DNA from: Sternotherus odoratus
Taxonomy: Eukaryota > Chordata > Testudines > Kinosternidae
Assembly: GCA_032164245.1 (NCBI GenBank)
Contig: JAVMKO010000001.1
Span: 17,769,603 to 17,833,602 of the forward strand
DNA: 64,000 nucleotides
Reading direction: 5' to 3'
Shown here: positions 55,284 through 64,000 of the stretch, one piece after another
Layout of the letters: the number at the start of each line of letters is the position of its first letter
Numbering within the stretch: the stretch's first letter is position 1
Notes under the pieces: model-generated
What the model saw: only the letters and a program-made list of their open reading frames with translations
The model's database searches: none
What the model was told of the DNA's origin: nothing
Position numbers and translations under genes: made by a program

Positions 55284-55450
55284 TGGGGGAGGAATAGCTT
55301 AGTGGTTTGAAAAGTGGCCTGCTAAACGCAGGGTTGTGAGTTCAATCATTGAGGGGGCCATTTAGGGATATGGGGCAAAAATAGGGATTGATCCTGCTTT
55401 GAGCAGCGGATTGGACTAGATGATCTCCTGAGGTCCCTTCTGATTCTATG
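55284..55450 (+). mobile_element. tRNA-derived SINE with CR1 tail (turtle Pol III SINE type)
   Basis: The head looks like a tRNA: A box TAGCTTAGTGG (55295-55305) and B box region GAGTTCAATCA (55338-55348). The tail (GATTGATCCTGCTTTGAGCA, ACTAGATGATCTCCTGAGGT) is CR1 3' sequence ending TGATTCTATG. The tRNA-head plus CR1-tail layout is that of the tortoise Pol III SINE family described from hidden-necked turtles. It moves with CR1 proteins and encodes none. Confidence 0.85.
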
Positions 55451-56139
55451 CCTCTGGCTCACATGCGGCTTGTGGCTTCCCTCATGTTCTCTCTCCTACC
55501 GCTACCTCCAGCTTGGAGGAGAGGAGCAGCATTGGATACTGGTTTTCAGTGAGGGTCCTTTGGTAGGCTTGAGGATGTTGAGAGGACACTGCCCTTGCAC
55601 TCACTCTTATGTTTATAGGACACCAGAGGCTATTGGGGCCAACTGAAATCTACACTGCAACATCCCTGGTGGGCTTATTACCCGTTAGGTGATACTTATA
55701 AAGTAAGTTGTGGCCTCTGCTTTTAGCCATTTTATGGTGACTGTGCCTCATTGTTTCCATGTTCATATCAGTGAAATGCTGCACATATTAGTGTGCATTC
55801 AGATGTCTCTACACTCCATGCCCAGAGGCAATAATTGTATGCATAGCTGCAGATCCTCAAATGGGCATTCTTGGGACTTATCTGTAACAATAAGATTTTA
55901 AGTGACTTTTCTGAGGTTTCAGTAGAAGCCTGTGGCAAAGCCAGCGATAGAACCTAGATCCCTTCTCTCCAATGCCTGTATTATTATCTTAAGGCGATTC
56001 AAATTACAGTAATGGGATTTGAGTTTTGTGGTGATTATGAACAGGTGGGGATTGTCCATTTTTAATCTGCCTGCCTGTGTTACGCTGATTACCACCTTGC
56101 TGGTTGAGTAGGCCCCGTGAAAGTGCGTACCAGACCTCC

Positions 56140-56790
56140 TTGGCATCCTGCGGGAGGGCCTGTGGTCCTATCAAACCCTGACTCTGGGAAAGGAGCAGTG
56201 AAGGAGGTTCTCCAGGCCTGCCTAGAAAGAGGCTGAATGAAAGCAGCCAATCAGAGTCCAGCAGGCTCCGCTATAAGGAGCTGCCGAGGCTTAGTAAGTC
56301 AGTGCCTGGGTGGGGCCAGAAGGAGAAGGGAAGGTGCTCTGCTTTGGCCGTGGGAGTGCCACTAGTGGCATTTGCTTAAGCTAGGGGAGAGAAGAACTGA
56401 GAACTTTAACCCTGAGGTACGGGGTGAAGATAAAGGGGTCAGGTAGGAAGAGGCCCAGGCATGCAGCAGCAATGAATTGAAGGAAGTGGAACCTGGCTGC
56501 TGTTTATAGGATCCCTTGGTTGGAACTTGGGGTTCCCCCATTGGCAGAGTGACCTGAAGCCTGAGCAAAGGGCTGAGTTTTTAAAGGGCCCAGAGCCAGG
56601 GCTGAAGACCCTGGTGAAGGCAGACAGACAGAGATTAATTTTGACTATGTGACCCAGCCGGAGGGATGAGCCTCTGAAGATCCACAAAGCAAAGTCGACA
56701 GACAGCCTACAGGAAGTGCCAGGAACAGGAAAAAGTCTGCAAACCACATGGAACAGCAAGACACGTTCGAGAGATTAGTGGCCCCTGTTA
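56140..56790. repeat. Unclassified LTR/ERV-like interspersed repeat
   Basis: Contains AGCCAATCAGAGTCCAGCAG, GCTATAAGGAGCTGCC and TTGACTATGTGACCCAGCC, phrases I associate with a turtle ERV-type repeat (a promoter-like TATAAG, then AGTCAGTGCCTG). No TG..CA ends, TSD or coding region could be fixed. The minus-strand frames at 56362-56759 are not genes. Confidence 0.45.
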
Positions 56791-57552
56791 TGCCCCCCTT
56801 TATTCAGTGGGGACTATTCAGGGAGAAAGATATCTGGAGCTTTTCCGAGTAAGCTTCGAAGGAAAATTGGATCATCAGTGTTTGAATCTTCGGGAAACAG
56901 CTTGCTGCACAGCTAGTTAAGAGGCAACACCAGATCTCTTTCTTCAGGGAAGTACAATGCAGATTTGAGTAGCAGATTCATCTAACATCTTTCTTTGATA
57001 GGTTTCCCTTCCTTGTCAGTATTAAGGTGCCCGCCTCCTACCTTTATTGTACCTTTTGGGCTTTCTAGTTGAATTTCCATGTTAAAATATTCCTCAAGGG
57101 CAGCTTCTGTCAGCTTTCTATGCAACAGTGACCTTTGATGTGCTTAGTACAAAAGGCAAAATTCCCTAGGAACCCAGTCCTCTCTCCACACCACATCTAT
57201 AGAAAGGCTCAGAGAGCAGAATATGTGAGTGGGAAGGCAGTATAATAAACTACCTTGTGCAATTTCCTGGAGGTACAGATCACATTTTATTCTAGCTTTC
57301 TCAGATGCAACTGTTAATTTGCCCACAAACAAATAGAAACTTCACCTGTAAGAGTCTACATTAGTTGGGAGTGATCCACTTTCAACTGCTTTAATGTTAA
57401 CCCCTTTATAAAATGAAGCAGACTCTCATGGATGGTGTGGCTTCAGATAAATCTACACAGAAGGGGGTCAGTGATGCTGTACCACTGTCATGATAATATT
57501 ATAGGTGTAGCAGAGGACAAGACAAGAAGTGGTTCATGAGATGCTCCTCCCT

Positions 57553-57574
57553 CCCCCCCCCCCCCCCCCCCCCC
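57553..57574. repeat. Poly(C) run of 22 bases
   Basis: Uninterrupted C run. The true length may differ because such runs are prone to sequencing error. Confidence 0.8.
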
Positions 57575-57903
57575 GCATAACTGCTCAGGGTGTGCACAGG
57601 AACTGTTCACTTCTGTTCCCTACCAGTGAGTGAAAAGGGATCAGGGAGGAAAGGGGAGAAGATGGGGGCCAAGAATGGAATACATTGCTCAACCCCTCCC
57701 ATCCTATGCCATGTACACATGTAGTAACAGCATGGAGATAGGAATTGCCACATTGGATCTGACCAGTGGTCCATCTGGTCTAATTTCTGTTACTGAGAAT
57801 GACTAGTACCAGCTGCTACAGAGGAAAGTACAAGAAACCGTGCAATAAGTAGTTATAAGCCAACATGCCTCCAGGGAAAGCTTCCTTCTAATCTCCACTA
57901 GTG

Positions 57904-58507
57904 CAGTGGTTCTCAAACTTTTTGTAGTGGGGACCCCTTTCCCACACTGGGCCTCTAAGTGCGACCCCCCCCCCCAGGGGTCAGGCAGGGGGGACGTACC
58001 TGCAGCCCACTGCAGCAGGGGCTGGGATGGGGGGGTTCCAGCAGCCCCCCAGGGCAGAGGTCGGGATTGGGGGGGGTTCCAGCAGCCCGATGGAGGCGCT
58101 GGCAGCCCACCGCGGCAGGGGCCGGGCTCACGGGGGCGCTGGAAGCCCACCTCTGCAGGGGCCGGGTCGGGCATGTGGCAGTGCCGGCAGCCTGCCACAG
58201 CAGGAGCCAGGGCCTGGACCGGGCTCGCGGGCCAACAGCAGCCTGCCACGGCGGGAGCTGGGACCGGGCTCACGGGGCCACCAACAGCCCGCCACAGCAG
58301 GAGCTGTGGCCAGGACCAGCCTTATGGGGACGCTGGCAGCCCGCTGCGGCAGGGGCATGGGCTGCCTGCAGCAGCAGGGGCTGGATGCCAGCAGCCCACG
58401 GCAGCAGCATTGTTAGGGGCCGGCTGCTGGCAGCAGGGGCTCGCAACCCCCACAGAACTGGCTCGCGACTTGCAGAGGGGTCCCGACCCCCACTTTGAGA
58501 ACCAATG
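57904..58507. mobile_element. GC-rich hAT MITE (TTCTCAAAC family)
   Basis: A 604-bp element with ends CAGTGGTTCTCAAACTTT and CCACTTTGAGAACCAATG and the inner pairs GGGGACCCCTTTC and GGGTCCCGACCCCC. The core repeats phrases around CTGGCAGCCCACCGCGGCAGGGGC and GCAGCCTGCCACAGCAGGAGC. I could not match an 8-bp TSD, so the flanks may have decayed. The several open frames here are artefacts of the GC-rich array. Confidence 0.88.
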
Positions 58508-58804
58508 AGTTAGAGCTTGACTTAAACCCCGAATCATGAAGGTTTATATCCTTTCCAAAAATATTGTTTGTTTTTTTTAATATTTGAGTATAACTCTGGA
58601 TTTTCTTAGGAGCCATATAAATGTCTAATTACTTTTTGAATTGTGCATTGACCTCAGTGATCCTTTGTGACAATGAGTTTCTCAGTCAAACACAATCTGA
58701 CTGGTGCTTCTCTTGCATGGTACTGATCTGCAGGCACATACTCAGAAGTTTGATTTAAAAGCTACATGCCAGCCTCACAATAAGATCTCATTCTAAAAAT
58801 TCAA

Positions 58805-59030
58805 ACAAATCAAACTAGTAATAATACTTAGCTCTTTGTGTAGCACTCTTCATCAGTAGATCTCAAAGAGGTTAATAGCATTATCCCCATTGTATAGATA
58901 GGGAAACCGAGGCACAGAAAAGTGTGGAGAGTTTCCCAAATCACTCAGCAGGCCACTGGCAGAGCTGGGAATATAGCCATGTCTCTTGAATCCCAGTCCA
59001 TTGCTCAGTTCATTAGGCCATAGCTGGAGC
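58805..59030 (+). repeat. MIR-like SINE core
   Basis: Reads TTATCCCCATTGTATAGATA, GGGAAACCGAGGCACAG and GGCAGAGCTGGGAATATAGC in the conserved MIR order. Confidence 0.72.
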
Positions 59031-59109
59031 AGGAATAAAGTAGGAAATGTGGTCATACAATTAAAAAAAAAGAGATGAAATTGTTTTTAAATGGTGAAGT
59101 GTGAATTAT

Positions 59110-59290
59110 GGGCTTGTCTACACAGCTCTGCAGTGCATACTATGGATAATGTAGGACTAAGTTAATGTGACCTAGCTTCCTTTTAGTTCACAATAGCAGG
59201 GTCTACATGGGAGAGTTACAGCTCATCACTTCAGTGCATGCTGCCAGTCAGTGCCCTGGAGACTACACTGCGGGACCATATAGACAAGTG
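59110..59290. mobile_element. Harbinger-like MITE (GGGCTTGTCTACAC)
   Basis: A 181-bp stretch bounded by GGGCTTGTCTACACAGC and CATATAGACAAGTG as imperfect inverted ends. It includes the phrase CACAATAGCAGGGTCTACATGG, typical of turtle MITEs. No clear TSD. Confidence 0.65.
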
Positions 59291-59471
59291 ATGATTGAGA
59301 CCGATATCAAAAGAAAAGCAAGTTCTGTGTTTTAAAGGGCATCACACCAAAAGAATGAAGAGCCATAAAAATCATCAGTAACTGAAGTTATATTTTTCAG
59401 CAGAAAATAATATTACAGAACAGAATATTGTATTGGTTAAATTCAGAGTAAACTACGTCAGTTGTATAGAC

Positions 59472-60313
59472 CAGGCGTTCTCAACCTTTGTCTTGCTGAA
59501 GCCCCCCCTCAAAATGCTATTAAAACTCCAGGGCACAGCAGGGAGAGGGAAGAGGGCTCTGGGCCAGGGGTGGGACCCTTCGGCATAGGTATAGTTTGAC
59601 ATCTATTTTTGGGGGGGAGGGTGGCAATAGCCAGCAGGGCTCGGGCCAGCTACACACAGCAGGGTCCAGGGATGGAGTGCCACCTCCACCCCCTGACTCA
59701 CCACAGCAGGCCACCCACCTGTCTGGGGCTGTGTGCTGGTGGCTGCTCCTCAAGGAGCCGAGCCCCCGTCTGGGTAGGTTTGACCAGCTGCATGAGCAGT
59801 CAAAGTGGGCTGGGAGCTGAGGAGCACCCAGGCACCAGCAGCAGATGGAGGAATGTCACTGTTGTCCACTCTATGCCACAGCCAGAGGAGCAGCTTCCCC
59901 ACAATGCTTGGTGCCAGCTTCCCACCTAGGACCTGGTCAGATGGTGGGTCCTGAGAGAGAGGAGTTGATGGGGATAGAGCTGCCCCCAGGTCTGCCCCAC
60001 TCTAGATAAGACACTGCAGTGTCAGGGGCAGGGACAACACCCTCATGCCACCTCAACTCTGCCCATTGGCTCAGGGCTTCTGCCTCCATCTGGGCTTCAG
60101 CCCCACTGCTCCCTGCTTCAGTGGAGGGAACTCGGGATTTCAGCTTCCTACTGCTCTGATTTTAGGAAGGGGGGGGAGCTCAGGGTTTCAGCCCTGTGCT
60201 GCTCCTGGATTCAGTGGGGCAGGGGAAGGGGAGATCAGGGTTTTGACCCCATGCCCCCCTGAAAGGGCTAGTGGACCCCCAGGTAACTGTGGACCCCCGA
60301 TTGAGAACTACAG
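59472..60313. mobile_element. hAT element (CGTTCTCAACC ends)
   Basis: An 842-bp element with ends CAGGCGTTCTCAACCTTTG and CCGATTGAGAACTACAG and an 8-bp duplication with one difference (GTATAGAC at 59464-59471, GTATAGAA at 60314-60321). The core holds irregular repeats around GGGATTTCAGCTTCC, CAGGGTTTCAGCCC and CAGGGTTTTGACCCC. No transposase frame; the overlapping frames at 59520-60329 are not genes. Confidence 0.88.
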
Positions 60314-60321
60314 GTATAGAA

Positions 60322-63051
60322 TACAGTGATCCATGTCTTTGTCCTGTTGGCTATCCTTCCAGTCTATCCATAATGGGCAAAATCATCAGCTAGTATAGCT
60401 CCATTGAGGTTTCTGAAATCATACAATTGATGTCTCTCTCCTTCATAAAACTCTATACTAATACTCTTTCTCTGACATAAGAAGACTATCAGTTTCATCA
60501 TCAGTGCAATGCACAAGGTATTTGACATATGAAAAATAACAAGCAGTAGGAGATTATTATTTTTTTTAATTTTTTTTTAGAGGTTATAGAGTAGAGCGGG
60601 ATTTGAGGAAGAGGCGGTGGTGGAGTGAAGTCTAGGGAAATATGGATTTGGTTTATTATGAATAGTTTACCTAGCATACAAAAGAAGTTTACTTACAAAA
60701 AGTTTTTAAAAATTTGGTGAAACCCCAAACTCCTATTGATTCCTTCATCCTTGGAATCTAAGATATCTCTTTAAAGCTGGTGAGTGAGCCATTTAATGAT
60801 ATTTTACCATATTTTAGTTTGTGGTGACATATTCCCCTATTTATAACAATAATAAAAATTGTTGCTGATCTTCAGGTGCAGAATATCCTGAGCAGTCATT
60901 GCTCATTAGTGAGGTTTTTTTTTTTTTCATTATGCTTTTTGGTTATAATCTATTTTAAATTCAGGATATCTTATTAAAACTTCAGTCACTTCCCACTTGA
61001 TTGTAATTAAAAACCACCCCTAGGCAATAAATTTTCTTCCATGTAAATATGACAGGTATAATTATGGCAAACTTAATTGTTCATGTATTGCTATTTTTCA
61101 TGCAGTGATAAGGTTGGGTATGAAGGTGAGTGAACAAGTAATTAATTTGAAAATTGCCCCCCCCTTCTTTCTCTTTTTTTTCTTTTTCTTTTTTAAGTTT
61201 TATTTCCCTCTCCAACTTGATGACTGGACCACATCTTGGAAATTAACTCCAGAATAACACAGAGATATCGCTGTCGCCCCAAATGCTATTAAATTGGAAA
61301 ATGGAGAAAAAACATGCTTCTAATCACATACAATTCTCCTATTAATTGTAATTACACAGGCCCAAACATTTCAGACTTGTACTAATGGCAACATTTTGTA
61401 ACCTTATGCTTGCCTGTTTCCCTTTTGTGATGAGCCTGTGTGACCCATTACGGCTCTCTTCAGAAAACAGCTTCATTCCTGAAGGAATTTTTGAGGAAGC
61501 AAGCAGGGGACACTTTACCTCAGACCTAAAAAATGGTGCTTTAGGACCTGCCCTCTTCTGCCAGGAAACCTTACATAACCCTTCCATTTCAATTTCTGCT
61601 TGCACACCAGCTCGAGACAGGCTCCTTTTCCCTAGCTATTCATGCAGCCACAGAGTTGTTCTGTGTCACAGCAGCAGTGACTCATTAATGCTCAGTCCAG
61701 CGTAAAGTACTAAACAGACAGCCTCTGCTGCTAAATTCAGTAACTATTCCCCAAGTAGATTGTCTGAGTCAGACCACTGTAGAGCAATGATTTCTCTTGC
61801 TGGATATATTGGGGATGATGTCACGGGAGTGGGTAGCCCTCAGGCTCTGGTTGCTGAGCATGCAGTGAGCTTTACCCTTTGACATTTGTTTGCTTTTAGC
61901 TCTTTAAAGGATTTGCATTAGTTGTAGATTTGTCAGGATCTATTTGTGTTGTGGTGTTTTTTTTTTTTTTTAAAGTTAATGGACTGAAAATGCTAGAGTA
62001 GCATGTTTACCTGTCTGGAAGGTGAGAAAGGCAGCTCAGGTGGAAATCCCAGGGGCTAATTATTTGCAGGCAGTTTTCAAAGAGGATCAGTCAGTAGGAA
62101 CATATGTGCTGTACTGACTTGTGTAGACCATGTGCCCCTTACAAAACGTGATTCAGCTTCTCCAGAGAGCTCTTGTCTTCAGTTGCATTACTGTTATTAC
62201 TAGCTATTATTTTTATTAGGTTAATACATTTGGGGGGGAAACCCACACCATCATGTACTGTTCCACCCTAAACATATTTTACTGATATATGTGCTAGTGG
62301 AAGTAGCCAACTGAGGAACAACAGGCAAGGTAAATATGTTTGTGTGGTAATGAGATAGAAGTCAAAGATGATCTTGTCACAAATCTAGGAAAAATTACCA
62401 ATCAAATGACCTTGCATGAGCTTCAACTCCTTATACACAAAGAGGAAATCGTACCCCCATGTATTCCTGCTTTCTTATTCAGATTCCCAAAATGTTTTGT
62501 CTATATACTATGGAGTTCCCCATCTGGCACCTCCATAATTAGGGCTGTGTCCCAAAATGGGTTTAATTGGGCTATTTTTCTCTCTAAAAGTAAGTGTCCA
62601 GTTGATAAAATTTCACAATGGGCTAGTTTGTATACTCTTTGAGTTTTCTGTGTAGACCTGACACCACAACTGCAGCTCTACCACCTTCCCAAAATGACAG
62701 CCTTCCATCACCCCCTTTAACCCCTCTTCTGCGAATATCCTCTTACTAAACTACCCTCTCCCAATGCAATCAATTACAACACTAAACATCCCCAACTACT
62801 AGTGTTGGGGAGGAGGATAATCTGGTAAAGGGGGATGTGCAGCAGAAATAATTTAATATTGTAGTGCATGTTCTGCTGTACAATTGTGCTCTTGTGCCTG
62901 TGTGTGTAAATATACATATGTACAGATGTGTGTGTGTGTGTATGTATAACAGCCTGTGGGTTTTTTTTAAAATCTATGGTTATTTAAACTATATTTGAGC
63001 TATTCCACTGGCTCCTCATAGCACCATACAGGAAACCCCAGTGTGAGTATG
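60322..63051. other. Intron, mostly unique, no gene
   Basis: AT-rich sequence with poly(T) runs near 60918, 61170 and 61960 and a TG/TA microsatellite near 62925-62945. I recognise no transposon or exon. The plus-strand frames at 61385-61705 and 62340-62642 lack known domains and splice context. Confidence 0.5.
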
Positions 63052-63059
63052 ATCTTGAT

Positions 63060-63559
63060 CAGTGGTTCTCAGACATTCTTACTGGCGACCCATTTTGAAT
63101 ACCAATCCTCTGAGTGCGACCTCCCATTAGAAATTAAAAACACATTTTTGATATTTAACACTATGTTAAATAGTAAATTTAAACCCGATTGCTTTAAACG
63201 AATTTTCTCACTGCTTTTAAATTAAGACTGAAACATATTTATCAAATTAAATATAAGTGGAAAACTTATTTTTTATTTTAATACTTGACAGTAATTAATG
63301 ACCTGAAGCAATCCAGGGTCAGGGTTCATAGCCTGGTGCAGGGATCGGAGTTGGGGCTCGCAGCCCAGCACAGGGTTTGGGGTCAGGGCTCAGCTTGGGG
63401 CTCAGGCTCACAGCCACCTGCCAGCACCAGAGTCGAGGGTTGGGGCTCCTGGCTCGCCGCCCCACCACTCTGCCCCGGGGATCGGGGCTGGAGCGGCAGC
63501 CCGCTGCAGGGGCCGGGTCACCCGCCACAGGGTCACGACCCCCAGTTTGAGAACCAATT
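63060..63559. mobile_element. hAT MITE (TTCTCAGAC/TTCTCAAAC family)
   Basis: A 500-bp element with ends CAGTGGTTCTCAGACATTC and CAGTTTGAGAACCAATT and an exact 8-bp duplication ATCTTGAT (63052-63059 and 63560-63567). The left half is AT-rich and the right half GC-rich (GGGGTCAGGGCTCAGC-type phrases), with the usual GGGTCACGACCCCCAG block before the right end. Confidence 0.92.
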
Positions 63560-63567
63560 ATCTTGAT

Positions 63568-64000
63568 ATTCCAGTTTTCCAGACCCAGTGGTCTGTGTCT
63601 TGGGAGCATGTGGGAAGGCAGAAGGTCTTTTGAAAACTGTTATGTGAAAATCCTCATATAAACATATGAATGTCATTCATGAAGAGTGCCTCCAGACATT
63701 AGAAAATGCCAGCAGCTTCAGGTTGACTCTTCTGATGGATCAGAATTGCACTGCATAATCAGAAGTGCATACACAACATACTCCATATGCAGTCTTTTAA
63801 AACATGTTATGTTTAGTATCAAATCATTTCCTATCAGTTATATTTTCCTTTTTCACCTAGCCGTAACAATATCCACAAGACAATATAGTTGTGTATCTCT
63901 TTGTCTTTTAGTCACATTTTTGTGGGCAAATCTGAATACAATATACAAATCTGAAAACTATGCTCTGGATATTGTCATAAATTAATAATATCAATTTTGC
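63568..64000. other. Intron to window end, nothing recognised
   Basis: AT-rich; the 99-codon frame 63686-63985 has no known domain. Confidence 0.45.

Larger units (their letters stand above)
33475..64000 (+). other. CACNA2D1: Downstream intron, continuing past the window
   Basis: Starts with the consensus donor GTGAGT. I read through to the end of the window without finding the next alpha-2/delta exon or any other host exon, so this intron is at least 30.5 kb. Everything identified in it is mobile-element sequence or simple repeat. Confidence 0.75.

Noticed and set aside
55284..55450. A genuine tRNA gene
   Set aside because: The A and B boxes are diverged, no acceptor stem or anticodon arm can be drawn, and a CR1 tail follows, so it is a SINE.
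57803..58508. 200-codon plus-strand and 156-codon minus-strand frames
   Set aside because: Both fall in the GC-rich core of the hAT MITE at 57904-58507 and are open in several phases.

Overview
The window looks like intronic DNA from a turtle, most likely a hidden-necked (cryptodiran) species. The taxonomic call rests on the repeats: CR1 LINEs ending in TTCTTATG or ATTCTATG units, a tRNA-derived SINE whose 3' tail is CR1-like (the layout of the tortoise Pol III SINE family), Penelope-like and DIRS retroelements, and many hAT, Harbinger and Tigger-type MITEs. The species was not identified.

Only one host gene is supported. Two plus-strand exons, 7714-7795 and 33358-33474, have consensus splice sites and are in phase with each other. 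They encode the segment just after the signal peptide of a voltage-gated calcium channel alpha-2/delta subunit. CACNA2D1 is the closest family member I can recall, but about 14 of the 64 residues I can compare differ from the human protein as I remember it, so a CACNA2D1-like paralogue is possible. The rest of the window is an upstream intron (1-7713), a 25.6-kb intron (7796-33357) and a downstream intron (33475-64000). No further exon was recognised.

Layout. 733-4650: an old CR1 interrupted by a solo LTR, a hAT MITE and a younger CR1. 5-11 kb: mostly unique intron with a Harbinger MITE. 11237-11466: a near-perfect 98-bp-arm palindrome made of Penelope-like 3' ends, flanked by a 12-bp duplication. 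13-17 kb: a minus-strand LTR with a nested hAT, then a G-rich degenerate array. 20-21.5 kb: a GC-rich hAT MITE. 24.8-27.8 kb: a nested stack of Penelope-like element, Tigger MITE, Harbinger element and solo LTR, with target-site duplications (TSDs) at each level. 28.1-29.8 kb: a minus-strand CR1 holding a small Penelope tail. 30.6-31.8 kb and 42.0-44.5 kb: two DIRS-like tyrosine-recombinase retroelements with inverted ends. 44.8-45.5 kb: an RTE-like reverse transcriptase remnant. 46.9-63.6 kb: a mix of Tigger-, Harbinger- and hAT-type elements, a tRNA-SINE and LTR-like repeats.

No bacterial features, CRISPR, operon or intact mobile-element protein was found. The most notable observations are the palindromic Penelope-like insertions, the dateable nested stacks, the DIRS pair and the divergence of the alpha-2/delta exons. 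Family calls come from recognition by eye; boundaries given with a TSD are exact, the others are approximate.
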